This document shows positions 53,789 through 62,166 of a stretch of 64,000 nucleotides of DNA, one piece after another (the stretch's first letter is position 1; each line of letters starts with the position of its first letter). Source of the stretch: Telluria beijingensis (GTDB lineage Bacteria; Pseudomonadota; Gammaproteobacteria; Burkholderiales; Burkholderiaceae_D); assembly GCF_030770395.1 (NCBI RefSeq), contig NZ_CP132480.1, positions 5,108,845 through 5,172,844 on the forward strand, in the 5' to 3' direction. The position numbers were made by a program, and so were the translations under genes. The notes beneath the pieces are model-generated. The model worked only from the letters and a program-made list of their open reading frames with translations. It was not told the origin of the DNA and made no database searches.

Positions 53789-55480
53789 TCAGCGCGCGAT
53801 CATGAACACCGGATACCGATTCCACTCCGGCTCGCGATAGCGCGCGCAGTTCGCATAGATGAAGTCCAGCACCGCTTCCTGGCTCGTGAGCAGCCCCGGA
53901 TTGGCCGCCTTCCACTCAGTGAATTTCGCGGCCAGTTCGGGTTCGTCGGCCAGTAGCTTCTCGGCCTCGTCCTCGAACACATAATCCGAATAGTGCTCCT
54001 TCTTCTCCAGCACGCTGTTGAAGAAACCCCAGCGGAAGAAACTGTCGTGGGCCAGCGGCTCGAGGGTCTCGACTGCATAACGCGCCCGGTCCTGGTCCAG
54101 CGGCACGATGTAGTCGCCGGCGCGCAGCAAAACCTGCCCGATGCGGCGCTCCAGCACCACCTCGTCATGGAATAGATGGCCTTCATAGGCGCCCGGGCGC
54201 GAAGTCACCGACTGGACCTGGTAATACGCCACTTCCTGCATGCGATCCGCCTCGACCCGTTCCATGCGCACTCCATTCCACTCCAGGCGCTCGATCGCTT
54301 CACGCCACTGCTGCGGCACCACGTAGGCTTGCGGCGCCGGCACCGCGACGTCGACCGGGAAGCTGTTGTAGTAGGCGATATCGCGTTCCCACGGGCTGCT
54401 GCGGTCGTAGTACAGGCGGGTGTAGTCGCCGATCGCGCTCTTCTTGTACTTGGCCTCGTAGCCCTTGAAGCGGAAGCTCGCAGGATTGGCCTCGTCCATC
54501 TTCCAGCGCACCGGCCACTCCGCCTGCTGGCGGCCTTCCTCGCGCGCCGCGCGGCGCAGCGCCTGGATGCGGCCGGCGTTCTTGACGGTGAAGTCGAGCG
54601 CCACTTCGACCAGCGCCACCATCGACTCGTAGCGGTCCTTGAACGGCTTGAGCATATGCGTCTCGGGCATGAAGCCGATCGTGTGGTGCAGGGCCGCGTA
54701 GCCGGTCGAGAAGCGCGCCGTCTCGAGGAATTCGGCGATGCCGTGGTCCGGGCTGTCCTGCACCGGGTTCACGTAAGGGCAGGTCGGCCAGCCGCGCGCG
54801 TCCATGCCGGCATACATCGCAGGCAGCATCTCGGCGCGCAGGAAGTCGCCCAGGCCGCCACCCAGCTTGTCGGCCTGGGTGTGGATCAGGGTCATCGTAT
54901 AGCTGTAGTCGGCGCCATTGGACGTGTGGGTGTCGACCATCACGTCCGGATCCCAGCGCGAGAACAACTGGTTGAACACGCGTGCGGTCAGGGTGTCGCA
55001 CTTGACGAAGTCGCGGTTCAGGTCGAGGTGGCGGCTGTTGCCGCGGAAGCCGAACTGCTCCGGGCCGTCCTGGTTCACGCGCGAGGTATCGGCGCGGTTG
55101 AAGCTGCCGTCGACGTTGTACAGCGGGACGAACAGGAACACGGTCTGGCCCAGCACAGCGAGCTTGGCGGGCTGCAGGCAGAAATCGCGCACGATCGCCA
55201 TGCAGCCATCGACGCCTTCCGGCTCGCCCGGGTGAATGCCGTTGTTGTTGAAGAAGACCGGACGGCCGGCGCGCTTGATCGCCTCGGCCTCGAACACGCC
55301 GTCGCTGCTCACCACGCCCGCGTGGATCGGCACGCCGGCATCCGATACGCCCACCTTCTCGAAGCGCAGCACGTTCGGGTAGTTGGCGGCGAGCGACTCG
55401 TACCAGGCGATGCACTCGGCCCAGGTAGTGGTCTGGTTCAGGTTGCCCTTTTCATAGGGCGTCAGCAGTTCTGTGGACAT
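53789..55480 (-). CDS. M14-family metallopeptidase
   Basis: 563 residues, ATG at 55480, no signal peptide. The HxxE zinc motif is GIHPGEPEG (about residue 83), with NNN before it as in this subfamily. A third histidine ligand is probably in VDTHTSNG (about 185). The long C-terminal part (about 360-563) is not part of the basic fold. It is 5 nt downstream of the histidine kinase and is therefore the last gene of the two-component operon. It may be the output enzyme of that system, or be expressed with it by chance. Confidence 0.85.
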   Translation of the reverse strand: MSTELLTPYEKGNLNQTTTWAECIAWYESLAANYPNVLRFEKVGVSDAGVPIHAGVVSSDGVFEAEAIKRAGRPVFFNNNGIHPGEPEGVDGCMAIVRDFCLQPAKLAVLGQTVFLFVPLYNVDGSFNRADTSRVNQDGPEQFGFRGNSRHLDLNRDFVKCDTLTARVFNQLFSRWDPDVMVDTHTSNGADYSYTMTLIHTQADKLGGGLGDFLRAEMLPAMYAGMDARGWPTCPYVNPVQDSPDHGIAEFLETARFSTGYAALHHTIGFMPETHMLKPFKDRYESMVALVEVALDFTVKNAGRIQALRRAAREEGRQQAEWPVRWKMDEANPASFRFKGYEAKYKKSAIGDYTRLYYDRSSPWERDIAYYNSFPVDVAVPAPQAYVVPQQWREAIERLEWNGVRMERVEADRMQEVAYYQVQSVTSRPGAYEGHLFHDEVVLERRIGQVLLRAGDYIVPLDQDRARYAVETLEPLAHDSFFRWGFFNSVLEKKEHYSDYVFEDEAEKLLADEPELAAKFTEWKAANPGLLTSQEAVLDFIYANCARYREPEWNRYPVFMIAR

Positions 55481-55485
55481 GGATC

Positions 55486-57033
55486 TTATCGTTGTGAGGT
55501 TGATGCTTCGGGAATCGCCGGCGGCACGGCCGGCGTTTGCGCCTGGGCCGGCGGAGTGAGCGGCAGCGCGATCGCGACGTCGGTGCCCTCGCCCGGGCTG
55601 GAGCGCACCTCGATCGTGCCATGCAGCGCGTAGGCGCGCTCGCGCATGCCGATGATGCCGATGCCTTCCGAGGCGCTGGCGGTGTCGAAGCCGGCGCCGT
55701 CGTCGACCACGCGGATGCGCAGCATGCCCTTGCCTTCGTCGAGCAGCAGGCTGACGTGGGCCGAGCGCGCGGCGGCGTGCTTCATGACGTTGGACAGCGC
55801 CTCTTGCACGATGCGGTAGGCGGAAATCGCCAGCTCGTTCGACAGGCGCGCGAAGTCGCCCTCGCTGTGCAGGTCGAAGCGGCAGCCGGACGTGGTGTCG
55901 TAATGGCGCACCATCTCTTCCACCGCGCCGTGCAGGCCGAGCATGTCGAGCACCTCGGGACGCAGGCGGCGCACCAGGCGCCGGCCGTTGGCGTACAGGT
56001 CAAGCGCCAGCTTGGTGATGGCCTCGGACTTGCGCCGGATCTCGTCGACCTCGGGGCCGGGCGGCGCCTTGGCCGCCAGCAGGCCGATCGCCTGCGCCTC
56101 GAGGCGCGCCGCGATCAGGGACGCGTTCAATTCGTCGTGGATCTCGACCGCGATGCTCTTGCGCTCGTCCTCGATGATCTCGTTGACCTTCTGGATCAGC
56201 TTGCGCTTGTCGGCGTCGGCGCGCAGCGCCTCGTTGCGCGAAGCGAGCAGGTCGCGCGTGCGCTCGGCCACCTTGTTTTCGAGGTCGCGCTTGGATTCGT
56301 CCAGCGCCAGCGACATCTCGCCGATCGAGGCCTGCAGCTCGCCGATCTCGCCGCCGGTGGTCACCGGCGGATGGACGCGGTAGTTGCCGCCCCGGATCTG
56401 GCGCAGCGTGCCGATCGCCTCGCGCAGCGGCACGATCAGCGAGCGCGCCAGCACCCAGGCCAGGATGCCGCTCGCGGCCAGCGCCAGCGCCGCCATCGAC
56501 AGCTCGATCTGGAAGCGGTCGGTCTGCTTGGCCATCATGTTCGCCGGCGACATCGTCACCCGCACCCAGCCGACGACCTCAGTCGTGAGCGTGGGCGGGC
56601 GCGAATCGCTCGATGCCGACACGTGCGGGGTGCCGTTGTCCGAGAACAGATTGATCCACACTACCTGCTTGCGGATCGGCGCTTCGTAGTAGTGGGCCTG
56701 GGCGTCGCTGGCCGATTCGGACACCACGCGCACCGCGGCGCGGCCGCTGCCGTCGATCACGTCGACTTTATAGATGCTGCGGTCCGACTGCACCAGGCCG
56801 TTGATGGTCAGGCGCAGGTCGGACAGGTTGCCCGAGATGACGTTGTACTCGGACGTCTCGGCCAGCGCGCGCGCCAGGATGCGTCCGCGCTCGGCCAGTT
56901 CCTCGGCCACCTGGGCGCGGTGCGCGTACCAGGAATACCAGACGAAGGACGTGAACAGCAGGATCACGGGCAGCATGGTGATGACGGCCATGCGCCGTCC
57001 GACACCCCAGCCGCGCCAGAACCGCAGGTTCAT
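55486..57033 (-). CDS. Sensor histidine kinase (HisKA_3/NarL-type)
   Basis: 515 residues from ATG at 57033, overlapping the stop of the binding-protein gene (ATGA). Two membrane segments (about 16-38 and 178-200) flank a ~140-residue periplasmic sensor; a HAMP segment and a coiled coil follow (about 205-290). The dimerisation/phosphoacceptor motif is AVEIHDELNASLIAARLEAQ (His about 296), and the ATPase ends in GMRERAYALHGTIEVRSSPGEGT. It pairs with the LuxR-type regulator encoded at the start of the operon. Confidence 0.92.
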   Translation of the reverse strand: MNLRFWRGWGVGRRMAVITMLPVILLFTSFVWYSWYAHRAQVAEELAERGRILARALAETSEYNVISGNLSDLRLTINGLVQSDRSIYKVDVIDGSGRAAVRVVSESASDAQAHYYEAPIRKQVVWINLFSDNGTPHVSASSDSRPPTLTTEVVGWVRVTMSPANMMAKQTDRFQIELSMAALALAASGILAWVLARSLIVPLREAIGTLRQIRGGNYRVHPPVTTGGEIGELQASIGEMSLALDESKRDLENKVAERTRDLLASRNEALRADADKRKLIQKVNEIIEDERKSIAVEIHDELNASLIAARLEAQAIGLLAAKAPPGPEVDEIRRKSEAITKLALDLYANGRRLVRRLRPEVLDMLGLHGAVEEMVRHYDTTSGCRFDLHSEGDFARLSNELAISAYRIVQEALSNVMKHAAARSAHVSLLLDEGKGMLRIRVVDDGAGFDTASASEGIGIIGMRERAYALHGTIEVRSSPGEGTDVAIALPLTPPAQAQTPAVPPAIPEASTSQR

Positions 57034-57977
57034 TGCAGGGCCGGCGCGCGCCGTGCGAAGTTGCGTGCGGCGTCGGTCACACGCAGGTCGAGCGAGCTGG
57101 CCACGCCTTCGTTGATGATGGTGCGGAAGTAGCGCGGAAACTGCGGCGGATCGAGTTCGCCGGTGCGCACGAAGTCGGCCGCCAGCTCGGCCACCTGGGC
57201 GTTGATCTCCTCGATCTCGGAATAGGTGGTGGCCAGCGCGCCCACCTTGACCATGTCGGCCGAGAAGCCGATCACGCCCTGCTTGCGGCGGTAGCTCGAG
57301 AGCAGGATATTGCGCACGTTCTCGGCGTTGTAGATGTCGCTGTCGGGCAGCGCCAGCAGGGTCTCGGCGCGCGTCATGCTGTTGAGCGTGTGATTCAGGT
57401 CGTCGCCCGGCGAATACATCTGGATCTCGGTGGCGTCGAGCAGCGCCGGCCGCAGGAAGGCGGTATCGGGGCCGAGCAGCACGCCGACCCGCACCGGGCG
57501 GCCGTACAGCAGTTCGGCCAGGCGCATCTGGTCGTTCGGCGCCGGTTCGGCATAGATGGCGGTGATGGCCATGCGGCGCGGCTTGGACAGGCGCGCCGTC
57601 AGGGTGCGCCACACCTGGCTCGAGGTATAGGCCGAGATCACCACGCAATCGCAGCGGCGCGACAGCGCGTCGCGCAGCGCGGTCGGGCCGATCGCCACGT
57701 ACAGCATGCGGCGCTTCTGCGCCAGCTCGGTGCGAAAGGCCGCGAAGGTGGGTACCAGGCGCTTGTACAGGTCTTCGGTGATACGGTGGGTGACCGCGCT
57801 GTCGTCGCCCGTCAGGATCTGGAAGCGGTAGCCCTGCGGCTCTTCGCGTTCGCGTTCCGCCTGCTGGGCGGCGCCGGCGCTGCCGGCAGCCAGCACCAGC
57901 ATCAGGGTGATCGCCAGCAGCGGCGTCAATGCGGCGGAGCGCCTGCCGCGGGGCCTGCGGTGCAGAAGGATGGCCAT
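57030..57977 (-). CDS. Periplasmic substrate-binding-like protein of the two-component operon
   Basis: 315 residues. Signal-like N-terminus after a basic stretch (about residues 17-37, ending AGSAGAAQQ). The rest has the layout of an ABC-type binding protein of the DUF/ABC-sub-bind type: FQILTGDDSAVTHRITEDLYKRL, YVAIGPTALRDAL, and VGVLLGPDTAF. It lies between the response regulator (4 nt) and the kinase (4-nt overlap). Such proteins often present a ligand to the sensor of the neighbouring kinase, so it may be the co-sensor; the ligand is not known. Confidence 0.8.
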   Translation of the reverse strand: MAILLHRRPRGRRSAALTPLLAITLMLVLAAGSAGAAQQAEREREEPQGYRFQILTGDDSAVTHRITEDLYKRLVPTFAAFRTELAQKRRMLYVAIGPTALRDALSRRCDCVVISAYTSSQVWRTLTARLSKPRRMAITAIYAEPAPNDQMRLAELLYGRPVRVGVLLGPDTAFLRPALLDATEIQMYSPGDDLNHTLNSMTRAETLLALPDSDIYNAENVRNILLSSYRRKQGVIGFSADMVKVGALATTYSEIEEINAQVAELAADFVRTGELDPPQFPRYFRTIINEGVASSLDLRVTDAARNFARRAPALQ

Positions 57978-57981
57978 CGCG

Positions 57982-58632
57982 TCAGGGCTCGATCAGGCCG
58001 TGCTTGACCGCCAGCAGGGTGATGCTGGCCTGGCGGTGCACGCCCAGCTTTTCCTTGATCGACTGGCTGATATTGCTGATGGTCTTGGTCGACAGGTCGA
58101 GGCGCTCCGCGATCTCGGCATTGGTCATGCCCTCGGCCATGAACTTGAAGATCTCCAGTCCGCGCTCGTCGAGTTGCGACTGCGGCGTGACTTCGCCGCG
58201 CACCGCCATGCTGGCCAGGCGCGAGGCGATATGCGGCAGGAAGTACAGCTTGCCCTCGTGGGCGTGGCGCACGGCGGTGGCCAGGTCGGCCGGGTCGCAA
58301 TCCTTGGTGACGAAGGCGTGGGCGCCGAGGCGGTAGGTTTCCTTGATCAGACTGTCCTGGTCGAACTGGCTCAGGAAGACGATCTTGGCCGACGGGTCGG
58401 ACTTGAGGATGGCCTGGGCCGCATCCATGCCGGTCAGCTCGGTGCCGAAGCGCATGTCGAGCACGGCGACGTCCGGGTGCTCGGCCGCGTACAGGGCGGT
58501 CGCCTCGCTCGGGGTCTTGGCCTGCCCCACCACCTGCATGCCCGCCGCTTCCAGCGACATGGCGAAACCGGTCATGACGATCGGGTGGTCATCCGCGAGC
58601 ATGACGCGGATGGGTTTGTTCTGTTCTGCCAA
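57982..58632 (-). CDS. NarL/FixJ-type response regulator
   Basis: 216 residues from TTG at 58632, chosen because AGGAG is 7 nt upstream and because the receiver domain begins at once (AEQNKPIRVMLADDHPIV). The frame is open further upstream but not credible. Phosphorylated Asp in VAVLDMRFG (about 58), receiver Lys in FVTKDCDP, and a LuxR-type helix-turn-helix in GMTNAEIAERLDLSTKTISNISQSIKEKLGVH (about 165-196). First gene of the operon that ends with the M14 peptidase. Confidence 0.92.
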   Translation of the reverse strand: MAEQNKPIRVMLADDHPIVMTGFAMSLEAAGMQVVGQAKTPSEATALYAAEHPDVAVLDMRFGTELTGMDAAQAILKSDPSAKIVFLSQFDQDSLIKETYRLGAHAFVTKDCDPADLATAVRHAHEGKLYFLPHIASRLASMAVRGEVTPQSQLDERGLEIFKFMAEGMTNAEIAERLDLSTKTISNISQSIKEKLGVHRQASITLLAVKHGLIEP

Positions 58633-59030
58633 TTTGATTCTCCTGGCCCAAGGCCGGTGTGCTTTGCCAGTGTCTGGCGTGGGTCTGGCTCTGCAAAGGC
58701 CGGGGCGAAAAGCCACGGCACAGTTGGGAATTATTTCATACAACGGGCGGCGAAGCGAATGGAAAGGGGGAGGGATTTTTTGGGTCCTGGCATGCGGTTT
58801 CGCGGTGCTTCCTTTGCTTGGACGCGTGGACGGCGGAGCCGTCCACCCTACGCGGGGGATGGCTTGGTACGCTGACGCACACACAACTGGAAACAAATTT
58901 ACTAGATTATGGATTTGCAAATTGCTAGGACATGGAATATATTGATTCTAACGAGCTGTAGATATGCATTCTTCCAAGGTAGTAAAACCTGGCGATCCGA
59001 TGGGCGCCGGGACGAATAAAGGAGGTTGCC
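58633..59030. other. 398-bp divergent gap between the response regulator and tonB
   Basis: A hairpin at 58826-58846 (GTGGACGGC GGA GCCGTCCAC) resembles an intergenic element that is common in related genomes by memory only. A candidate tonB promoter is at 58915-58943 and the ribosome site AAAGGAGGT is at about 59018. No promoter for the response-regulator operon could be fixed. No gene is evident. Confidence 0.6.
58915..58943 (+). promoter_or_regulatory. Sigma-70-like promoter for tonB
   Basis: TTGCAA (58915-58920) and TATATT (58938-58943), spacer exactly 17 bp, 87 nt ahead of the ATG. Confidence 0.6.
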
Positions 59031-59693
59031 ATGCATTTTTCTGACATCAACAATGGCGCCGGCGGCAAGGCCGGCAAGTTCGCCCTGGTGGCCGGGCTGC
59101 ACGTGCTGGTGGCCATGGGCGTGATCAGCACGATGAACGCGAAGTCGATTTCGCTGCCTGCCATGCTCGAAGACAAGCTGGTATGGATCCAGCCGGAGAC
59201 GCCGCCGCCGGCCCCGCCGCCCGAGCCACCGAAGCCGCAAGTGAAGGCCGCGCCGCCCGAAGTGGTGGTGCCGAAGGTGGAAGTCGACGTGGCCGAGCCG
59301 CCGCCCGAGCAGGTCATTGAAGCGAGCACCGAACCGTCGCCCGAACCGGTCCAGCAGGCCCAGTACGACGCCCCGCCGCAACCGGCCGCCGAGCCCTCGT
59401 CGAACAGCGGCCAGATGCGCAGCGCCGTGCTGGCCGACGCCAACGGCTGCGCCAAACCCGACTATCCGATGCGCGCCGCGCGCAATGGCGAGACGGGCAC
59501 CGTGACCCTGGCACTGCTGGTCGGCGCCGATGGCAGGGTGCAGGACTCGCGCATCCAGTCTTCCAGCGGTTCGCGCGACCTCGACCGCGCTGCCGTGAAT
59601 GCCCTGAGCCTGTGCAAATTCCAGCCGGCGATGAACGGCGGCACGGCCGAAGCCGGGTGGGCGCAGCTCGCCTACGTCTGGACACTCGAGTAA
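59031..59693 (+). CDS. tonB: TonB-family energy transducer
   Basis: 220 residues with a near-perfect ribosome site (AAAGGAGGTTGCC). One N-terminal membrane segment (about 18-36), a Pro/Glu-rich spacer (about 55-115, ETPPPAPPPEPPKPQVKAAP) and a C-terminal TonB domain (about 135-220, with YPMRAARNGETGTVTLALLV). It couples inner-membrane proton-motive force, via ExbB-ExbD, to outer-membrane transporters. No exbB, exbD or TonB-dependent receptor lies in the window. A terminator follows. Confidence 0.92.
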   Translation: MHFSDINNGAGGKAGKFALVAGLHVLVAMGVISTMNAKSISLPAMLEDKLVWIQPETPPPAPPPEPPKPQVKAAPPEVVVPKVEVDVAEPPPEQVIEASTEPSPEPVQQAQYDAPPQPAAEPSSNSGQMRSAVLADANGCAKPDYPMRAARNGETGTVTLALLVGADGRVQDSRIQSSSGSRDLDRAAVNALSLCKFQPAMNGGTAEAGWAQLAYVWTLE

Positions 59694-59711
59694 CACCGTC
59701 TTCCCCTCTTG

Positions 59712-59744
59712 AGCCCGCCCTTCTTCACCAGGCGGGCTTTTTTT
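59712..59744 (+). terminator. Rho-independent terminator after tonB
   Basis: AGCCCGCC (59712-59719) pairs with GGCGGGCT (59731-59738), loop 11 nt, followed by seven T. Confidence 0.92.
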
Positions 59745-59823
59745 CGCCCCTATGACAGGTGCATAGATGCCTGCATGGGCGCGATCCCGATCGACCACCA
59801 CAACAATCATGGAGAGAGAACCA

Positions 59824-62085
59824 ATGGATGCAGCGAGCGAAACGATACCGGCGATACGGATCACGCGATTCACGGGATTGAAAGGGTTGACGCACGCCCT
59901 GGCCGGCTGCCTGGGACTGGCTGTCCTGGCGGTCCTGGCCTGGATGGCGCTGACACGGCCTGCGCCGCCCGAACCGGTCGCGCAGATCGCGGCCGCCAGC
60001 TGGGGCATCCGCGTGCAGGAACACGTGCGCGTGCTGGCCGCCGGCCCGCGCTCGATCGCGACCGACGGCAATGCGCAGGCGCGCGCCTACCTGCTGTCGG
60101 AGCTGCGGGCGATGGGCCTGGCGCCCGCGGTGCAGCGCGCCACCGTGCGCAAGTCGGTCGTCCATCACTTCGGGAACATCCACAACACGATCGGCGTGGT
60201 CCACAACGTCGTGGTCCGCATCGCCGGCAGTGCCCCCGACGCGGCGCGCCGGCCCGCACTGCTGCTGGCGACGCACTACGACAGCGGCGGCGCATTGCGG
60301 GATGCGGTGCGCGGCGCGACGACGACCGCGGCCCTGCTCGAGACGGCACGCGACTTGCGCGCGGCGCCGCCCGCCAACGACGTCGTGCTGCTGTTCGCCG
60401 ACGGCCACCATGTGGGCGCACTGGGCGCCAAGGGCTTCGCCGAACAGCATCCGCTGGCGCGCACGATCGGCCTGGCTCTCAAGTTCGATCCAATAGGCGA
60501 CGCCGGCCTGCGCATGGTGGAGACCAGCGGCGCGGGCGGCGCCGCCCTGGCCGGCTGGATGCGCGCCGCGCCCGAGCTGCGCGGCTCTTCGCTCGAGACG
60601 GTCCTGGCGCGCATGCTCAACGACGCGCCGCATATCGGGCCGCTGGCCGGACTCGATGCGCCGGCCTTGCTGTTCGCGGGCGGCGAAGACAAGCCGCGGC
60701 AACTGGGCGACGCGATGCTGCGGCTGGCGCGGGCCTATGGCGACACGCCGCTTGCGCGCGGTGCGCAGGCGGCCGCCGCCTATTTCTGGCTGCCCGTCGC
60801 CGGGCCGGTCCACCACCCGGCCTGGCTGGCCTGGGCACCGGCGCTGCTGTCCTGCCTGATGTTGGGCTTTGCCTGGCGCCGCCTGTTCGGCGCGGACGGC
60901 GCGGTCGAGGCGGCGCAAGGCGCCTTCGGGGTGTGCTTCCTGCTGCTCGCGGTGCGCATCGGCAGCTGGAACTGGCGCGAGGAAGTCGCCGCCGCCGGAC
61001 TCTCGGGCGAGCATCGCCTGCCGTTGATGGTGCTGATGGTGGCAGCCTGCGTCTTCGTCGCCGGCCTGTACCTGCTGCGGCGCAGCGTCGGCGCCACTGC
61101 GACGGCGCTCGGCGCGCTGGCCTGGCCCACGCTGGTGCTGCTGTTGGCGGTCTACTTCCTGCCCGGCGCCGCCTATGTGCTGGCCTGGCCGCTGGCGGCG
61201 GCGCTCGCCGCCCTGCTGGTCCTGCATACGCGCTGGGGCGAACGGCAAGCCTTCGCGCCACGCCTGCTGGTGCTGGTGGCCGGACTGGCGCCGGCCGCCG
61301 CGCTGTTGCCGCCCGCGCTGAGCGATGCCTGGCTGCTGCTCGCGCCGCACTCCATGTACCTGCCGCCGATGCTGATGGCGCTGCCGATGCTGTGCTTCGC
61401 TGGCCTGCTGCCGCTGTTGCGCATCGCGCCGGCCGTCGCCGCCGTGCTGGCGCTGCTGGCCGCGCTGTGCCTCGCCGCGCCGGGACAGGCGGCGCCGCGC
61501 GACACCTGGACGCCAGCCTCGGACGGCCTCGAACGCCTGGTCTACTATAAAGACATGAATACCTGGCGCGCCTACTGGCTGCTGCCCGAGCAGCCGCTGG
61601 ACGACTGGCGCAGCCAGCTGTTCCCCGGCCGCCAGCCGACCATCTTCGTCGAGGTCTTCGGCCGGAACAGCCCGCGCCAGTGGTATGCCGAGGCGCCGCG
61701 CGAGGACGCGATTGCCTTCCCCGAGTGCTACCTGCTGCGCCATCGTGTCGGCAAGGTGCGGGTGGGCGAATTCACGATCCGCTCGAAGAACCGCGCGCCG
61801 CACATCGAGCTGCGCATGTCGGGCGCGAAGGCGCTGCGCTCGCGGCTCGACGGCCTGCCGCTCACGTCGAAGGAAAGTCCGTGGACGCTGTCGCTGTACG
61901 GGATGGAAGACCGGGTGCTGCGGTTCGAGATCGAGACCGACCCGGGAGAGATCTTCGCGGTGACGGTGCAGGAGCGCATCCCCGGCCTGCCGCGCCATCT
62001 CTTGCCGCCGCAGGACGCAGACGCCCCGTATGTACGGGAACAATCGGGCATGACGATGTCGACCGATATCCTGCGATTTTATTGA
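59824..62085 (+). CDS. Membrane M28-family peptidase homologue with lost catalytic residues
   Basis: 753 residues from ATG at 59824 (GGAG nine bases before; ATG at 59809 is also possible). A single N-terminal segment (about 22-40), a periplasmic M28-like domain (about 55-320), eight or so membrane segments (about 330-570) and a C-terminal periplasmic beta domain. The first zinc-site His is kept in ATHYDS (about 151), but the bridging Asp region reads GALRDAVRGATT instead of GAxDDGSG, and the catalytic GEE is replaced by GHH (about 194-196). Probably not a peptidase any more. It is the first gene before an intact M28 peptidase (81-nt gap). Confidence 0.8.
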   Translation: MDAASETIPAIRITRFTGLKGLTHALAGCLGLAVLAVLAWMALTRPAPPEPVAQIAAASWGIRVQEHVRVLAAGPRSIATDGNAQARAYLLSELRAMGLAPAVQRATVRKSVVHHFGNIHNTIGVVHNVVVRIAGSAPDAARRPALLLATHYDSGGALRDAVRGATTTAALLETARDLRAAPPANDVVLLFADGHHVGALGAKGFAEQHPLARTIGLALKFDPIGDAGLRMVETSGAGGAALAGWMRAAPELRGSSLETVLARMLNDAPHIGPLAGLDAPALLFAGGEDKPRQLGDAMLRLARAYGDTPLARGAQAAAAYFWLPVAGPVHHPAWLAWAPALLSCLMLGFAWRRLFGADGAVEAAQGAFGVCFLLLAVRIGSWNWREEVAAAGLSGEHRLPLMVLMVAACVFVAGLYLLRRSVGATATALGALAWPTLVLLLAVYFLPGAAYVLAWPLAAALAALLVLHTRWGERQAFAPRLLVLVAGLAPAAALLPPALSDAWLLLAPHSMYLPPMLMALPMLCFAGLLPLLRIAPAVAAVLALLAALCLAAPGQAAPRDTWTPASDGLERLVYYKDMNTWRAYWLLPEQPLDDWRSQLFPGRQPTIFVEVFGRNSPRQWYAEAPREDAIAFPECYLLRHRVGKVRVGEFTIRSKNRAPHIELRMSGAKALRSRLDGLPLTSKESPWTLSLYGMEDRVLRFEIETDPGEIFAVTVQERIPGLPRHLLPPQDADAPYVREQSGMTMSTDILRFY

Positions 62086-62166
62086 TGAGTTGTCATAGAA
62101 TGTCCCGCGTACGCCACGAGCGTGCCCTTCCCGATTAACGAGTCGATTAAAACGTCGTAGGATCCC

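Noticed and set aside
58950-59030. Cyclic-di-GMP or other riboswitch in the tonB leader
   Set aside because: The leader is about 80 nt and I could not find the conserved cores of any riboswitch class.
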